DNA from: Alsobacter ponti
GTDB taxonomy: Bacteria; Pseudomonadota; Alphaproteobacteria; Rhizobiales; Beijerinckiaceae
Length of the DNA stretch: 64,000 nt
NCBI RefSeq assembly: GCF_024294805.1
Contig: NZ_JANCLU010000001.1
Location: forward strand, 62,001-126,000
Reading direction: 5' to 3'
The translations under genes and the position numbers were made by a program. Shown here one piece after another: positions 46,817 through 57,052 of this stretch (position 1 is the first letter of the stretch; each line of letters starts with the position of its first letter). A model generated the notes under the pieces. That model ran no database searches. It worked only from the letters and a program-made list of their open reading frames with translations, and was not told the DNA's origin.

Positions 46817-47353
46817 ATGTCCGACCTGTCCCTCCACATCCGGCCCGAAGCCGAATCCGACAGCGCCACCATCGAGAAGCTGCACGAGCGCGCCTTCGGC
46901 CCCGGCCGCTTCGCCCGCACGGCGTATCGCCTGCGCGAGGGCGTGCCGCACGAGGCGAGCCTGTCCTTCACCGCGCTGGTCGGCACGCTGATCGTCGGCT
47001 CGATCCGCCTCACGCGCATCGTGGCCGGCGGCGTGCCGGCGCTGCTGCTCGGTCCGGTCACGGTGGAGCCCGCCTTCATGAACCGCGGCATCGGCATGGC
47101 GCTGGTGCGCCGCTCGCTCGCCGCCGCCGCGTCCGAGGGGCATCGTCTGGTGCTGCTGGTCGGCGACGAGCCGTTCTACAAGCGCGCCGGCTTCCGCAAG
47201 ATCCCGCGCGGCCAGCTCGACATGCCGGGGCCGGTCGATCCCGACCGGCTGCTCGCGCTCGAGCTGGAGCCGGGCGTGCTCGCCGAGGCGAAGGGGGCGA
47301 TCCGGCCCGATCTCGCCGGGGCGCTGGCGGCGCGCGCCGAGACGGCGGCGTGA
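46817..47353 (+). CDS. GNAT-family N-acetyltransferase (YhbS-like)
   Basis: This 178-residue GNAT contains LLLGPVTVEPAFMNRGIGMALVRRSL (acetyl-CoA pyrophosphate loop RGIGMAL) and VLLVGDEPFYKRAGFRKIPRGQLDMPGPVDPDRLLALEL, where FYKRAGF is typical of the YhbS group. The acceptor is unknown. The start ATG at 46817 is not preceded by a clear Shine-Dalgarno. It converges with the VWA-like membrane gene (3 bp between stops). Confidence 0.85.
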   Translation: MSDLSLHIRPEAESDSATIEKLHERAFGPGRFARTAYRLREGVPHEASLSFTALVGTLIVGSIRLTRIVAGGVPALLLGPVTVEPAFMNRGIGMALVRRSLAAAASEGHRLVLLVGDEPFYKRAGFRKIPRGQLDMPGPVDPDRLLALELEPGVLAEAKGAIRPDLAGALAARAETAA

Positions 47354-47356
47354 GGC

Positions 47357-49441
47357 TCAGCCCCGGTTAACGCGCCCCAGCCGCGCCTCGCCCAGCCACG
47401 CGGCGAGCAGGCTCGCGGCGAGCAGCAGCAGGCCCATGAACCCGAGGAACACCGGCACGACGCCGACGCCGCGCACCACCGAGGCGTCGGTGCGGCGGAT
47501 GCCGATATAGTCCGAGCCGGAGAAGCGCGACGCGCCGCCCAGCGCGACGATGCTCGGCACGCGCGGCGTGTCGTCGGGCCGGGTGGCGACGCGGCGCACC
47601 GAGCCGCCTGTCGCCTCCGCCAGCGGCGTCAGCGCGGCGGTGGTGGAGAGCACCTCCTGGTACTCGCGCGGATTGGGCGGGCCGACGCTGACGAACGCCG
47701 TCAGCTTGCCGTCGGTGAGGCGGTAGAGCCCCGTCTCCGTCGCATCGAAGTTCGCCTCCCACAGGCCGGGGCTGGCGGCGGCGAGGTTCACCGTCTTCGC
47801 CGCGCCGGAGGGCCCGGTGTAGGTGACGGGGGCGACCTCGTCGGCCAGGCTCTGGCGGGTGATGGTGACGGTGTTGCCGCGCGCGGCGGCGCGCAGCGCC
47901 TCCTCCTCCAGGTCCGGCTCCTTCATCAGCCAGTGCCCGAGGCGGCGCAGCAGGTCGAGATGCGGCCCGCCGCCGCGATAGTTGCGCGCCCACAGCCAGG
48001 TCTGGTCGGAGAGCAGCAGCGCGACGCGCCCCTTGCCCTCGCGCGACAGCACCAGCAGCGGCTTGTCGTCGGCGCCCTGCATCACGGTCGAGCCCGTCCG
48101 CACCGTCGCGGAGATCTGGCGCAGCCATTCGCCCCATTGCGGCTGCTCGCCCTCGGAGCCGGGCAGGGCGCGGGTGACGGGGTGGCGCTGGCCGGTGAGC
48201 GTGACCTGCGGCAGGTAGGCGCGCTCGACGATGCGCCCGTCCGGCTGGGCGGGGATGACGACGCCCAGCGGCGTGCCGGAGAGGCCGGAGCGGCCGGCGA
48301 ACTCCGGCCCGGCGGACACCAGCACCGCGCCGCCGTCGCGCACGTAGCGCGCGATGTTGCTGAAATAGATCGACGGCAGGATGGACTGGTTGGCGTAGCG
48401 GTCGAAGATGATCAGGTCGAACTCGGAGATCTTCGTCTCGAACAGTTCGCGCGTCGGGAAGGCGATCAGCGACAGCTCGCTGATCGGCGTGCCGTCCTGC
48501 TTCTCCGGCGGGCGCAGGATGGTGAAGTGGACGAGGTCGACATTGGCGTCGGACTTCAGGATGTTGCGCCAGGTGCGCTCGCCGGCGTGCGGCTGGCCGG
48601 AGACGAGCAGCACGCGCAATTTCTCGCGGATGCCCTCGATCGGGATGACGGCCTTGTTGTTGAAGGTCGTCAGCTCGCCCTGCGCGGTCTCGGCCTCCAC
48701 CTCCACCACGTTGGCCCCGCCATGGTCGATGCGCACCGGCAGGCGCAGCACCTCGCCCGGCAGAGCGCGCCGCTCCAGCACGCGCTGGCCGTCGCGGCTC
48801 ACGGTGACCTTGACGGCGTCGGTGAAGCCCGGGTCGTCGATGCGCAGGCGGATCGTCTGGTCCTTGCCGACGATGCCGAAGCGCGGCGTATCCAGCAAAG
48901 CGATGCGGCGGTCGCGCTCGGCCGTGTGGCCGGTGATCAGCCCGTGGACGGGGGCGTGGAAGCCCAGCGCCTCGGCGGCTTCCGGGATGTCGTGGATCAC
49001 GCCGTCGGTAATGAGGATCGCGCCGCCCATGCGGTCCGGCGGAACGTCCGCGAGGCCGCTCTGCAGCGCGGAGAACAGGCGGGTGCCCTCGCCCCCGCCG
49101 GAGGTTTCGCCGACCTCGATCGTGCGGGTCTCGACATCGGGCAGCGCGGCGAGGCGGGACTGCACGGCAGCGGCCACGGCGTCGGTCTGCGCCGCCCGCT
49201 TGTCGAGCGTCTGCGAGGCGGAGCGGTCGACGACGACGGCGACGACGTCCTTCAGCCGCTCGCGCTCCTCGCGCACGAAGGAGGGGTTGAACAAGGCGGC
49301 GATGAAAAAGGCGACGGCGAGCGCGCGCAGCACCGATCCCGTCTGGCGCACGGCGAGCGCCAGCCCCGCCGCCAGCACGCCGAGCAGCGCCAGCGGAACC
49401 AGCACGGGCAGCGGCAGAAGGGGCGACCAGTCGAGGCTCAT
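47357..49441 (-). CDS. Large membrane protein with degenerate VWA-like domain, last gene of the MoxR operon
   Basis: This 694-residue protein has two N-terminal membrane helices (about 10-60) and a VWA-like domain beginning DVVAVVVDRSASQTLDKR, where DRSAS is a degenerate MIDAS. An Ig-like segment follows (about 190-270), then a glutamine amidotransferase-like domain (about 275-500: RVLLVSGQPHAGERTWRNIL; FDLIIFDRYANQS) and a C-terminal helix (FLGFMGLLLLAASLLAAWL). It is found with MoxR-DUF58-DUF4159 genes in many alphaproteobacteria; the operon probably forms an envelope-associated chaperone or metal/complex assembly system. No activity is known. Confidence 0.8.
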   Translation of the reverse strand: MSLDWSPLLPLPVLVPLALLGVLAAGLALAVRQTGSVLRALAVAFFIAALFNPSFVREERERLKDVVAVVVDRSASQTLDKRAAQTDAVAAAVQSRLAALPDVETRTIEVGETSGGGEGTRLFSALQSGLADVPPDRMGGAILITDGVIHDIPEAAEALGFHAPVHGLITGHTAERDRRIALLDTPRFGIVGKDQTIRLRIDDPGFTDAVKVTVSRDGQRVLERRALPGEVLRLPVRIDHGGANVVEVEAETAQGELTTFNNKAVIPIEGIREKLRVLLVSGQPHAGERTWRNILKSDANVDLVHFTILRPPEKQDGTPISELSLIAFPTRELFETKISEFDLIIFDRYANQSILPSIYFSNIARYVRDGGAVLVSAGPEFAGRSGLSGTPLGVVIPAQPDGRIVERAYLPQVTLTGQRHPVTRALPGSEGEQPQWGEWLRQISATVRTGSTVMQGADDKPLLVLSREGKGRVALLLSDQTWLWARNYRGGGPHLDLLRRLGHWLMKEPDLEEEALRAAARGNTVTITRQSLADEVAPVTYTGPSGAAKTVNLAAASPGLWEANFDATETGLYRLTDGKLTAFVSVGPPNPREYQEVLSTTAALTPLAEATGGSVRRVATRPDDTPRVPSIVALGGASRFSGSDYIGIRRTDASVVRGVGVVPVFLGFMGLLLLAASLLAAWLGEARLGRVNRG

Positions 49442-49442
49442 G

Positions 49443-52328
49443 TCACTGCCCCAGCCGTTCGAGCAGGGCGGGCACGTGCACCTGGTCGGCCTTGTAGTTG
49501 CCGGTCATGGCGTACATGGCGATGTTCACGCCGGCCCGGAACGCCATCTCGCGCTGGCGCGGCGCGCCCGGCACCAGCGGATAGAGCGGTTCGCCGCGCC
49601 GGCCGCTCGCCCAGGCGGCGGCGAGGTCGTTCGAGGTGATGATGATCGGCGACACGCCGTCGCCGGCCCGCGCCGGGCGGTCGGCCTCCGGCCCCTCGCG
49701 CGGCAGCGCCTCGATCCAGGTCTGGCCGTCATTGTAGCGGCCGGGGAAGTTGTCGATCAGGTAGAAGGCCTTGGTGATCACGTGGTCCTTCGGCACCGGC
49801 TCCAGCTCGGGCACGGCGATGCCGGAGAGGATCTGGCGCAGGATGCGGTTCTCCGGCGTCTGCGGCGCGCCCGGACGCGACGACAGCGCGTCGCGCGTGT
49901 CGAACACCACGGTGCCGCCGTTCTTCATGAAGTCGTCGAGCTTGCGGATCGCGGCCTCGCCGGGCGCGGGCCGGTTCGAGACGATGGGCCAGTAGATCAG
50001 CGGATAGAGCGACAGCTCGTCGCGCGCCGGGTCGATGCCGGCCGGCTCGGCGGGGTCGAGCGCCGTGCGCGCCGACAGGTAGACGCCGAGGCCAGCAAGC
50101 CCCGAGCGGCTGATCTCGTCCACCGCCGCGTCGCCGCTCAGCACGTAGGCGAAGCGCGTGGCGAGCGCCGCGTCGGCTTCCTTCGGGCTCACCGGCGGGC
50201 GCGGCGTGGCCTGCGGCCGGGCGGCCGGCGCGCCTTGGGCAGGAGAGCCTTGGGCCGGAGCGCCTTGGACCGGAGGCGGCGCCTGGGCCAGCGCGGCGCG
50301 CGGATCGGCCAGCGATAGCGCCAGCGCGGCGGCGAGCACGAGGCCGGCGGCGGCGGCGCGGCCGCCGCGCACGAAGGCGAGCCGGCCGGAGAGCCAGAGC
50401 ACCGCCAGCGTGTCGAGCGCGAAGCCGAACAGGGCGAGCGCAACCAGCCAGGGACGCAGATCGACGGGGGCCTCGCGCACCAGCGGTTCGGGCCGCGCGC
50501 CGAGCGCGGCGAAGTCGACAGGGGCGAGTTTCGCCGCGGCCGACAGCGTGTTGACCGCCAGCGGCGCGTCGGCCGAACCGTAGAAGCCCGGCGGGTGGTC
50601 GCGCGAGCCGGTGAGGTCGCCGCCCACGGCGACGGGCCTCGCCGTGGCGGGAGGCGGCCCGAACACGCCGAAGCCGTCCAGTGTGCGCAGCGGCGATACG
50701 AAGACGGGCGGGCCGGCGTTGCCGGCGGCGCGCGCCTGCGCCTCGCCGGTGCCCGCGAGCCCGACGATCCGGCGCAGCATGTCGACGAACAGGCCGGAGA
50801 GCGGCAGGTTGGACCAGCTCGTGTCGGCGGTGACGTGGACGAGCACGACGAGGCCCTGGCCGCGCCGCTCGGCGGTGATGATCGGCGTGCCGTCGGAGAG
50901 CGCGGCCCAGGTCTTGCGCGTCAGGTCGGCGTCGGGCTCGGCCAGAAGCTGGCGGTTGATGCCGACATCCTTCGGGGTCGCCAGCCCGCTGAACGGGCTC
51001 AACGCGTCGAAGGGCGCCAGCGTGCGCGGGCTCTCCCACGACAGCGCGCCGCCCAGCGCGCGTCCGCCCCGGCGCAGCCGCACCGGCACCAGCTCGTCAC
51101 CGGTCGCCGCCGCCAGCCGGTTGCCGGCGAAGCGCAGCAGCACGCCGCCCTGCTGGACGTACTGGTTCAGCCGCTCGCGCAGATCGGCGGGCAGCGTGCC
51201 GATGTCGGCGAGCACGAGCATCGGCGTCTTTTCGTCGAGCAGGGTGCGGATCGCCTCCACCGGTCCCATGCGGGGCTCGCGCACGTCCGCGTAGGGAGAG
51301 AGCGCGCGCGACACGTAATAGGTCGGCGACAGCAGCGGCTGCGCCACGTCCACCGTCGCGCCGGAGACGACGCCGACGCGCCGCCGGCGGCTCGCCTCGT
51401 CGACCAGCGCCACCGCGCCGGCGGTGCGCTCGTCCGCCACGTCGAGGCGGGCGATGTCGTTGCGCAAATCGACCGGGAGCTTCAGCGTCGCCTGCGTCTC
51501 GACGGCCCCGGAGGGGAAGGCGAACGACGCTTCGCCCAGCGGCAGCCCGCGCCGGTCGCTGGCGCGGATGACGCCGGAGTCGCGGCCGTTGGGCGCGGCG
51601 CGCAGCACGCGCACCGACATGCCCGCGCCCGTGTTGTCGACGTTGGAGAGCGCCAGCGGACGCGCCACCGGGCCGGCGAGCACCGTCAGCGCGTGGTTGC
51701 CGATGGCCTGCTTCAGAGACGCCGCGAAGCCGGCGCCGTCGTCGATGGCGACGCCGTCGCTGATCCAGACGATCTCGGCCGTGGGCTCGCGGGACAGGAA
51801 GCGCTGCAGCGGCACGAGCAGCGCCATCCGGTCCGGCGAATGCGGCGCGGGCCGCAGCGCGCGCAGTTTCTCCAGCGCGGAGCCGGAATCGGCCATCTGC
51901 ACGTCGGCCGCGCCGTCGGCCGTGGCGACGACGGCGGCGGGCCGTCCGGCGCGCGCCGCGCCGCGCAGCAGGTCCTCGGCCGCCTCGGTGCGCTGCGTCC
52001 AGTCCGGCGCGGCGGCCCAGCCGTTGTCGACCAGCAGCACCAGCGGACCGGAGCCGCCGGCAAGGTCCTTCGTGGGGTTCCAGACCGGCCCGGCCATGGC
52101 GACGATGACGAGGCCCGCGACCAGCAGCCTCAGCAGCAGCAGCCACCACGGCGTGCGCGCCGGCGTCTCCTGCCTCGGCACGAGGTCGAGGATCAGCTTG
52201 AGCGGCGGGAAGTCGATGCGCCGGGGCTGCGGCGGCGTCACCCGCAGCAGCAGCCACAGCGCGGGCAGCGCCGCCATCGCCAGCAGCACGGCGGGGGCGG
52301 AAAAGCCGAACGGCAGGGCCTCGAACAT
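49443..52328 (-). CDS. BatA-domain and DUF4159-domain membrane protein
   Basis: This 961-residue protein has an N-terminal BatA segment with two membrane helices (PAVLLAMAALPALWLLLRV; WWLLLLRLLVAGLVIVAMA). A VWA-like region follows (LVLLVDNGWAAAPDW, IVWISDGVAIDDG) with a poor metal site. Further on come a membrane helix (LVALALFGFALDTLAVLWL), a Pro/Ala/Gln-rich linker with a 5-residue repeat (about 695-735) and the C-terminal DUF4159 domain (about 745-961: RFAYVLSGDAAVDEISRSG, LIYWPIVSNRP, RYNDGQTWIEALPREG). It lies 1 bp from the next gene and 3 bp from the DUF58 gene, in one operon. Function unknown. Confidence 0.87.
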   Translation of the reverse strand: MFEALPFGFSAPAVLLAMAALPALWLLLRVTPPQPRRIDFPPLKLILDLVPRQETPARTPWWLLLLRLLVAGLVIVAMAGPVWNPTKDLAGGSGPLVLLVDNGWAAAPDWTQRTEAAEDLLRGAARAGRPAAVVATADGAADVQMADSGSALEKLRALRPAPHSPDRMALLVPLQRFLSREPTAEIVWISDGVAIDDGAGFAASLKQAIGNHALTVLAGPVARPLALSNVDNTGAGMSVRVLRAAPNGRDSGVIRASDRRGLPLGEASFAFPSGAVETQATLKLPVDLRNDIARLDVADERTAGAVALVDEASRRRRVGVVSGATVDVAQPLLSPTYYVSRALSPYADVREPRMGPVEAIRTLLDEKTPMLVLADIGTLPADLRERLNQYVQQGGVLLRFAGNRLAAATGDELVPVRLRRGGRALGGALSWESPRTLAPFDALSPFSGLATPKDVGINRQLLAEPDADLTRKTWAALSDGTPIITAERRGQGLVVLVHVTADTSWSNLPLSGLFVDMLRRIVGLAGTGEAQARAAGNAGPPVFVSPLRTLDGFGVFGPPPATARPVAVGGDLTGSRDHPPGFYGSADAPLAVNTLSAAAKLAPVDFAALGARPEPLVREAPVDLRPWLVALALFGFALDTLAVLWLSGRLAFVRGGRAAAAGLVLAAALALSLADPRAALAQAPPPVQGAPAQGSPAQGAPAARPQATPRPPVSPKEADAALATRFAYVLSGDAAVDEISRSGLAGLGVYLSARTALDPAEPAGIDPARDELSLYPLIYWPIVSNRPAPGEAAIRKLDDFMKNGGTVVFDTRDALSSRPGAPQTPENRILRQILSGIAVPELEPVPKDHVITKAFYLIDNFPGRYNDGQTWIEALPREGPEADRPARAGDGVSPIIITSNDLAAAWASGRRGEPLYPLVPGAPRQREMAFRAGVNIAMYAMTGNYKADQVHVPALLERLGQ
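50231..50275. repeat. Three in-frame 15-bp repeats inside the DUF4159 gene
   Basis: Units at 50231-50245, 50246-50260 and 50261-50275 (type CGCCTTGGGCCGGAG) encode the Gln-Gly-Ala/Ser-Pro-Ala repeat of the linker before the DUF4159 domain. Because the unit is a multiple of three, copy changes would only alter linker length. Confidence 0.8.
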
Positions 52329-52331
52329 GGT

Positions 52332-53267
52332 TCAGCCTCCCGCCGCCAGAACCGGCCCGACCCCCGCGCCCCCGCGATCGGCGATGCGGCGGGCCAGCGT
52401 CAGCAGGGCCTCCGAGGCGGGACGGTCGGTGCGGTGGATCGTCAGCGTCCAGCCGCGGCGCGCGCACGCATCGCGCAGCGCCTCGCGGTGCGCCGCCATG
52501 CGCTCCAGGTACATCGCGCGGAACGAGCCGGCGTCGCCGACGCGCAGCGTGTCGGGGCCCTCGAGGTCGGCCAGCACGGCCTGCCCCTCGAAGGGGAACG
52601 TCTCCTCGACGGGGTCGACGACGAGCACGAGGTGGCCGCGCGCGCCGCGCGCCGCAATGCGCTCGATGGCCTCGCGCACCTTCGTGGCCGGGGAGAGGAA
52701 GTCGCCGATCAGCACCGCCTCGGTCAGCGGCGGCAGCGGCATGGCGGGCGGCAGGTCCTGGGGCGCGCGGTCGGCCGCCAGCGCCTCGGCCAGCTTGTCG
52801 ACGATGGCGCGGGTCGCCGCCGGGTTGCTCAGGCCCATCAGGCCGACGCGCTCGCCGCCGCGCACCAGCACGTCGGCCAGGGCGAGGCCGAGCACCAGCG
52901 CGCGCTCCACCTTGGGCGCGAGCGCCAGCGACGACGAAAAGCCCATCGAGGCCGAGCGGTCGATCCAGAGCCAGATCGTGTGCGCCGCCTCCCACTCGCG
53001 CTCGCGCACGTAGTGCCGGTCGTCTCGGGCCGAGCGCCGCCAGTCGATCCGGTTCGCCGGCTCGCCGGGCGTGAAGGCGCGGAACTGCCAGAACGCCTCG
53101 CCGGGTCCGGCCTGTCGCCTGCCGTGGATGCCGTGCGCGGCGGTGGCGGCAATGCGGCGCGCCTCGATGACGATGCGGGGCAGGCGGCGGGCGAGGTCGA
53201 GCGCGTCCGTGGCCTGCCGGGGACCGGCCTTGGCTTCCTGGCGATCGAGCACCCGGACCTTGATCAT
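52332..53267 (-). CDS. DUF58 domain protein
   Basis: This 311-residue cytoplasmic protein has the DUF58 block GEFREYRPYxxGDDxRxIDW-like FWQFRAFTPGEPANRIDWRRSARDD, seen here as FRAFTPGEPANRIDWRRSA, and a VWA-like fold beginning TIWLWIDRSASMGFSSS (MIDAS-like DRSAS). DUF58 proteins are standard partners of MoxR ATPases. It lies 5 bp after moxR and 3 bp before the DUF4159 gene. Confidence 0.9.
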   Translation of the reverse strand: MIKVRVLDRQEAKAGPRQATDALDLARRLPRIVIEARRIAATAAHGIHGRRQAGPGEAFWQFRAFTPGEPANRIDWRRSARDDRHYVREREWEAAHTIWLWIDRSASMGFSSSLALAPKVERALVLGLALADVLVRGGERVGLMGLSNPAATRAIVDKLAEALAADRAPQDLPPAMPLPPLTEAVLIGDFLSPATKVREAIERIAARGARGHLVLVVDPVEETFPFEGQAVLADLEGPDTLRVGDAGSFRAMYLERMAAHREALRDACARRGWTLTIHRTDRPASEALLTLARRIADRGGAGVGPVLAAGG

Positions 53268-53272
53268 GAGGG

Positions 53273-54280
<1,008 letters not shown>

Positions 54281-54522
54281 GGAGTCCCCGTTTTTCGTTT
54301 GGGCGGTCCGCCCGCCGTCTTGCCCTGTGGTCGTCTCGCCGGTCAAAACCTACCAAGCATCAGTTTCGCCCGGAGTTCCGGCCGCCTCAAGGCCGACGAC
54401 GCCCCTCCGCGCAACTGTCGCCCACACGATCGCGTGCGCGCAACCAAGAAGTCGGGCGCGGGCGGCGCGCGGCAAGAGCTTCCAAGCCGCGCGCGGCGAA
54501 AGCGTGGCGCGAGCGTGGCGTC

Positions 54523-54783
54523 TCAATCGGCGCTGGGGAGGCGACGGATCGTGAACTCGATCTGGCCGTCGTCCAGCTCGCGCCACCACTCGATCTCGGT
54601 CATGTAGGCGGCCTTCGGGAAGCGGGCGAACCATTCCAGCGCCTTTTCCCGCGCTTCCTGGCGCGGCAGGGTGAAGGTGTCCCGACGCCAGCCGCCGCCG
54701 GCGCTGGGCGCGTCCTTGCGCTCGCGGCTCCGATTGGCCAGCCTCTGCGCGATGTCCGCCGGTCGCTGCGGCTGTCGGCTCAT
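54523..54783 (-). CDS. Small conserved hypothetical protein (86 aa) upstream of the MoxR operon
   Basis: This 86-residue protein has no signal or membrane segment. A basic, disordered N-terminus ([24 protein letters not shown]) precedes a compact C-terminal part rich in Trp and Glu ([38 protein letters not shown]). It lies 243 bp before moxR on the same strand, and 92 bp after the CCA gene. I do not recognise a family. The well-formed composition and isolated frame make it likely to be a real gene. Confidence 0.65.
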   Translation of the reverse strand: MSRQPQRPADIAQRLANRSRERKDAPSAGGGWRRDTFTLPRQEAREKALEWFARFPKAAYMTEIEWWRELDDGQIEFTIRRLPSAD

Positions 54784-54874
54784 CGTCCCGCCTCGTTCCC
54801 GGGGCCTGGGGCCCCTGAGGGCGGATCGTAGCCCGCCGCACCGGCAAAATGGAGTCGAAAGCGCGCCGGCGCGT

Positions 54875-56116
54875 CTACGCCTCGGCGAGCGCGCGGGCGA
54901 GCAGCGCCCGGTGGGCCTCCGGGTCGGCCGGGAATCCGGCCGCGATCCACAGCGTCCGCGCCCGCTCCAGCACCGCGCCGACGCGCGGGCCGCGCGGCAC
55001 GCCGAGCGCCATCACCGCCGCGCCGGAGAAGGGCGAGGCCGGCAAGGGTTCGTCCAGCGCGCCGGCGGCCTCGGCGAGCGCGGCCGGCCAAGGCAGGGCG
55101 CGGCGGCGGGCGGCTTCGACCGTGAGCGCGTCGCGCACCGGCTGCGCGCCGTGGCGGAAGGCGAGCTCGCGCAGACGCGCGCGGTCGAGCCCGTCGAAGC
55201 GCTCGTGCAGATGCTCCAGCAGGCGCGCGACGAGGGCGAGGCGCGCGCCCTCCGCGTTGGAGAGGCGCAGCCGCGCGTGCAGGCGCTCGGCGTCCTCGCG
55301 CGTCCGCACGGCGACGGCGGCGAGGCGCAGGATGGGGTCGTGCGCCGCCTCGTGGGGAGCGAGCGCGGCGAGCGCGGCGGCGTCGCCGACGCCAGCGAGG
55401 ATGCGGTCGAGGAAGCCGCTGCCGGCCACGAGCGCCAGCGTTTCGGCGGCGCGGCGCGTCACCAGCAGCTTCAGCAGCTCGTTGCGGATGCGCTCGGCCG
55501 ACAGGCGCGAGAGCCCGGCGCGCAGCCGCACGGCGGCGGTCAGCGCTGGGCGGTCGATTTCGCCATGCCCATAGTGGGAGTGGAAGCGGAACAGGCGCAG
55601 GATGCGCAGGTAATCCTCGCGGATGCGGGTCTCCGGGTCGCCGATGAAGCGCACGCGGCGCGCCTCGATGTCGGCGAGCCCGCCGATATGGTCCTCCACC
55701 GTCCCGTCGGCGCGGGCGTAGAGCGCGTTCATGGTGAAGTCGCGCCGCCTGGCGTCGTGCGAGAAGTCGCGGCCGAAGGCGACGACGGCGCGCCGCCCGT
55801 CCGTCTCGACGTCCTCGCGCAGCGTCGTCACCTCGAAGGGGTGGTGGGCGATGACCAGCGTCACGGTGCCGTGCTCGATGCCGGTCGGCACGGCGCGGAT
55901 GCCGGCGGCCCGCGCGCGGCGCGTCACCTCCTCGGGCAGGGCGGTGGTGGCGATGTCGATGTCGCCCGGCGCGAGGCCGAGCAGGGCGTTGCGCACGGCC
56001 CCGCCGACGACGCGGGCCTGCTCGCCGTCGCGGTCGAGCAGCGCCAGGATGGCGCGCACCTCCGGCATCTCGATGAAGCCGCCGGGGGGCAGGCGCGTCG
56101 TCAGGGGGGCGCTCAC
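54875..56116 (-). CDS. CCA tRNA nucleotidyltransferase / poly(A) polymerase-family protein
   Basis: This 413-residue class II nucleotidyltransferase has the signature VVGGAVRNALLGLAPGDIDIATTALP with DxD catalytic aspartates, and RRRDFTMNALYARADGTVEDHIGG, IREDYLRILRLFRFHSHYG and LSAERIRNELLKLL for the neck and body. It completes tRNA 3' CCA ends or adds oligo(A). The start is a GTG at 56116 preceded by GAAGGAC. It is the fourth gene of the cluster DUF1285-NUDIX-DUF6111-CCA, with 10 bp to DUF6111. Confidence 0.9.
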   Translation of the reverse strand: MSAPLTTRLPPGGFIEMPEVRAILALLDRDGEQARVVGGAVRNALLGLAPGDIDIATTALPEEVTRRARAAGIRAVPTGIEHGTVTLVIAHHPFEVTTLREDVETDGRRAVVAFGRDFSHDARRRDFTMNALYARADGTVEDHIGGLADIEARRVRFIGDPETRIREDYLRILRLFRFHSHYGHGEIDRPALTAAVRLRAGLSRLSAERIRNELLKLLVTRRAAETLALVAGSGFLDRILAGVGDAAALAALAPHEAAHDPILRLAAVAVRTREDAERLHARLRLSNAEGARLALVARLLEHLHERFDGLDRARLRELAFRHGAQPVRDALTVEAARRRALPWPAALAEAAGALDEPLPASPFSGAAVMALGVPRGPRVGAVLERARTLWIAAGFPADPEAHRALLARALAEA

Positions 56117-56126
56117 CGTCCGTCCT

Positions 56127-56384
56127 TCATCGCGTCTGGGCCGGCACGAACACGCCGTTCTCCATGTGGGCGGGCACGTAGTCGCCGTGCCCGCGCGGCG
56201 CGGTGAGGCCCGTGTAGACGATCCAGCCCAGCGCCAGCACCAGCCCGGCGATGGTGAGCCAGGAGACGTTGCCGCTCCAGTGCAGCCGCTCGAAGAGCTT
56301 GCGCCGGCGCACCGCCAGCCACAGCGCGAACAGCGCGAAGGGAAGCAGGAAGAGGATGGCTTCCTCGAACAGAGCTCGGCTCAT
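56127..56384 (-). CDS. DUF6111-type small membrane protein
   Basis: This 85-residue protein has two membrane helices (EAILFLLPFALFALWLAVRRR and LTIAGLVLALGWIVYTGL) and a C-terminal GDYVPAHMENGVFVPAQ tail, typical of a small family conserved beside NUDIX and CCA genes in Rhizobiales. The ATG overlaps the NUDIX stop (ATGA). Function unknown. Confidence 0.78.
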   Translation of the reverse strand: MSRALFEEAILFLLPFALFALWLAVRRRKLFERLHWSGNVSWLTIAGLVLALGWIVYTGLTAPRGHGDYVPAHMENGVFVPAQTR

Positions 56385-57052
56385 GTGGCGAAGAGCCTTT
56401 CATACATGTTCCGGACGATGCCCGCCGTGACGCCCCAGATGAGGTGGTCGCCATACGGCATGGCGTAGAAGTGCCGCTGCCGGCCGCGCCACTCGCGCGA
56501 GCGCCGCTCGTGGTTGTCCGGCGTCATCAGGAAGGCCAGCGGCACCTCGAACGCCTCGTCGACCTCGTCGGCGTTGACGGCGAGCGTGAAGCCCGGGCTG
56601 ACCAGCCCGATCACCGGGACGATGCGGAAGCCCGTGCCGGTGAGGTAGAGGTCGAGGCAGGCGAGCGGACGCACGAAGCGGCGGTCCAGGCCGATCTCCT
56701 CCTCCGCCTCCCGCAGCGCGGCCATCACGGCCGAGCCGTCCGCCTCGTCGATCTTGCCGCCGGGGAAGGCCACCTGCCCGGAATGATCGCGCAGATGCGA
56801 GGCGCGGCGGGTGAGCAGCACCGTCGCCTCGCTCGGCCGCGCCACCACCGGGATCAGCACGGCGGCCGGGCGGGGAGGGCGCTCGGCGTGGCGCGAGGCG
56901 GGATCGTCGTCGGGGTTGAGCACGTGGTCGCCGCGCGCCGGCACGTGCGCGGGGTCGGCGGGGGCTTCCGGCTCGGCCAGCGACAGGCGCGCCAGCGCGC
57001 GCGCCTCGAACGCCTCGGGGCTGAAGGCGTCGCCGAGCACGGTGGAGCTCAT
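56381..57052 (-). CDS. NUDIX hydrolase, CoA pyrophosphatase-like (NudL/YeaB type)
   Basis: This 223-residue protein has the UPF0035 region RRASHLRDHSGQVAFPGGKID and a NUDIX box GGKIDEADGSAVMAALREAEEEIGL, with the Mg-binding REAEEEIG intact. GYGTG-like CLDLYLTGTGFRIVPVIGLV and the C-terminal ITAGIV-like GVTAGIVRNMYE fit CoA pyrophosphatases, which hydrolyse CoA or acyl-CoA to 3',5'-ADP and (acyl-)phosphopantetheine. It is coupled by ATGA overlaps both to DUF1285 before it and DUF6111 after it. Confidence 0.88.
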   Translation of the reverse strand: MSSTVLGDAFSPEAFEARALARLSLAEPEAPADPAHVPARGDHVLNPDDDPASRHAERPPRPAAVLIPVVARPSEATVLLTRRASHLRDHSGQVAFPGGKIDEADGSAVMAALREAEEEIGLDRRFVRPLACLDLYLTGTGFRIVPVIGLVSPGFTLAVNADEVDEAFEVPLAFLMTPDNHERRSREWRGRQRHFYAMPYGDHLIWGVTAGIVRNMYERLFAT

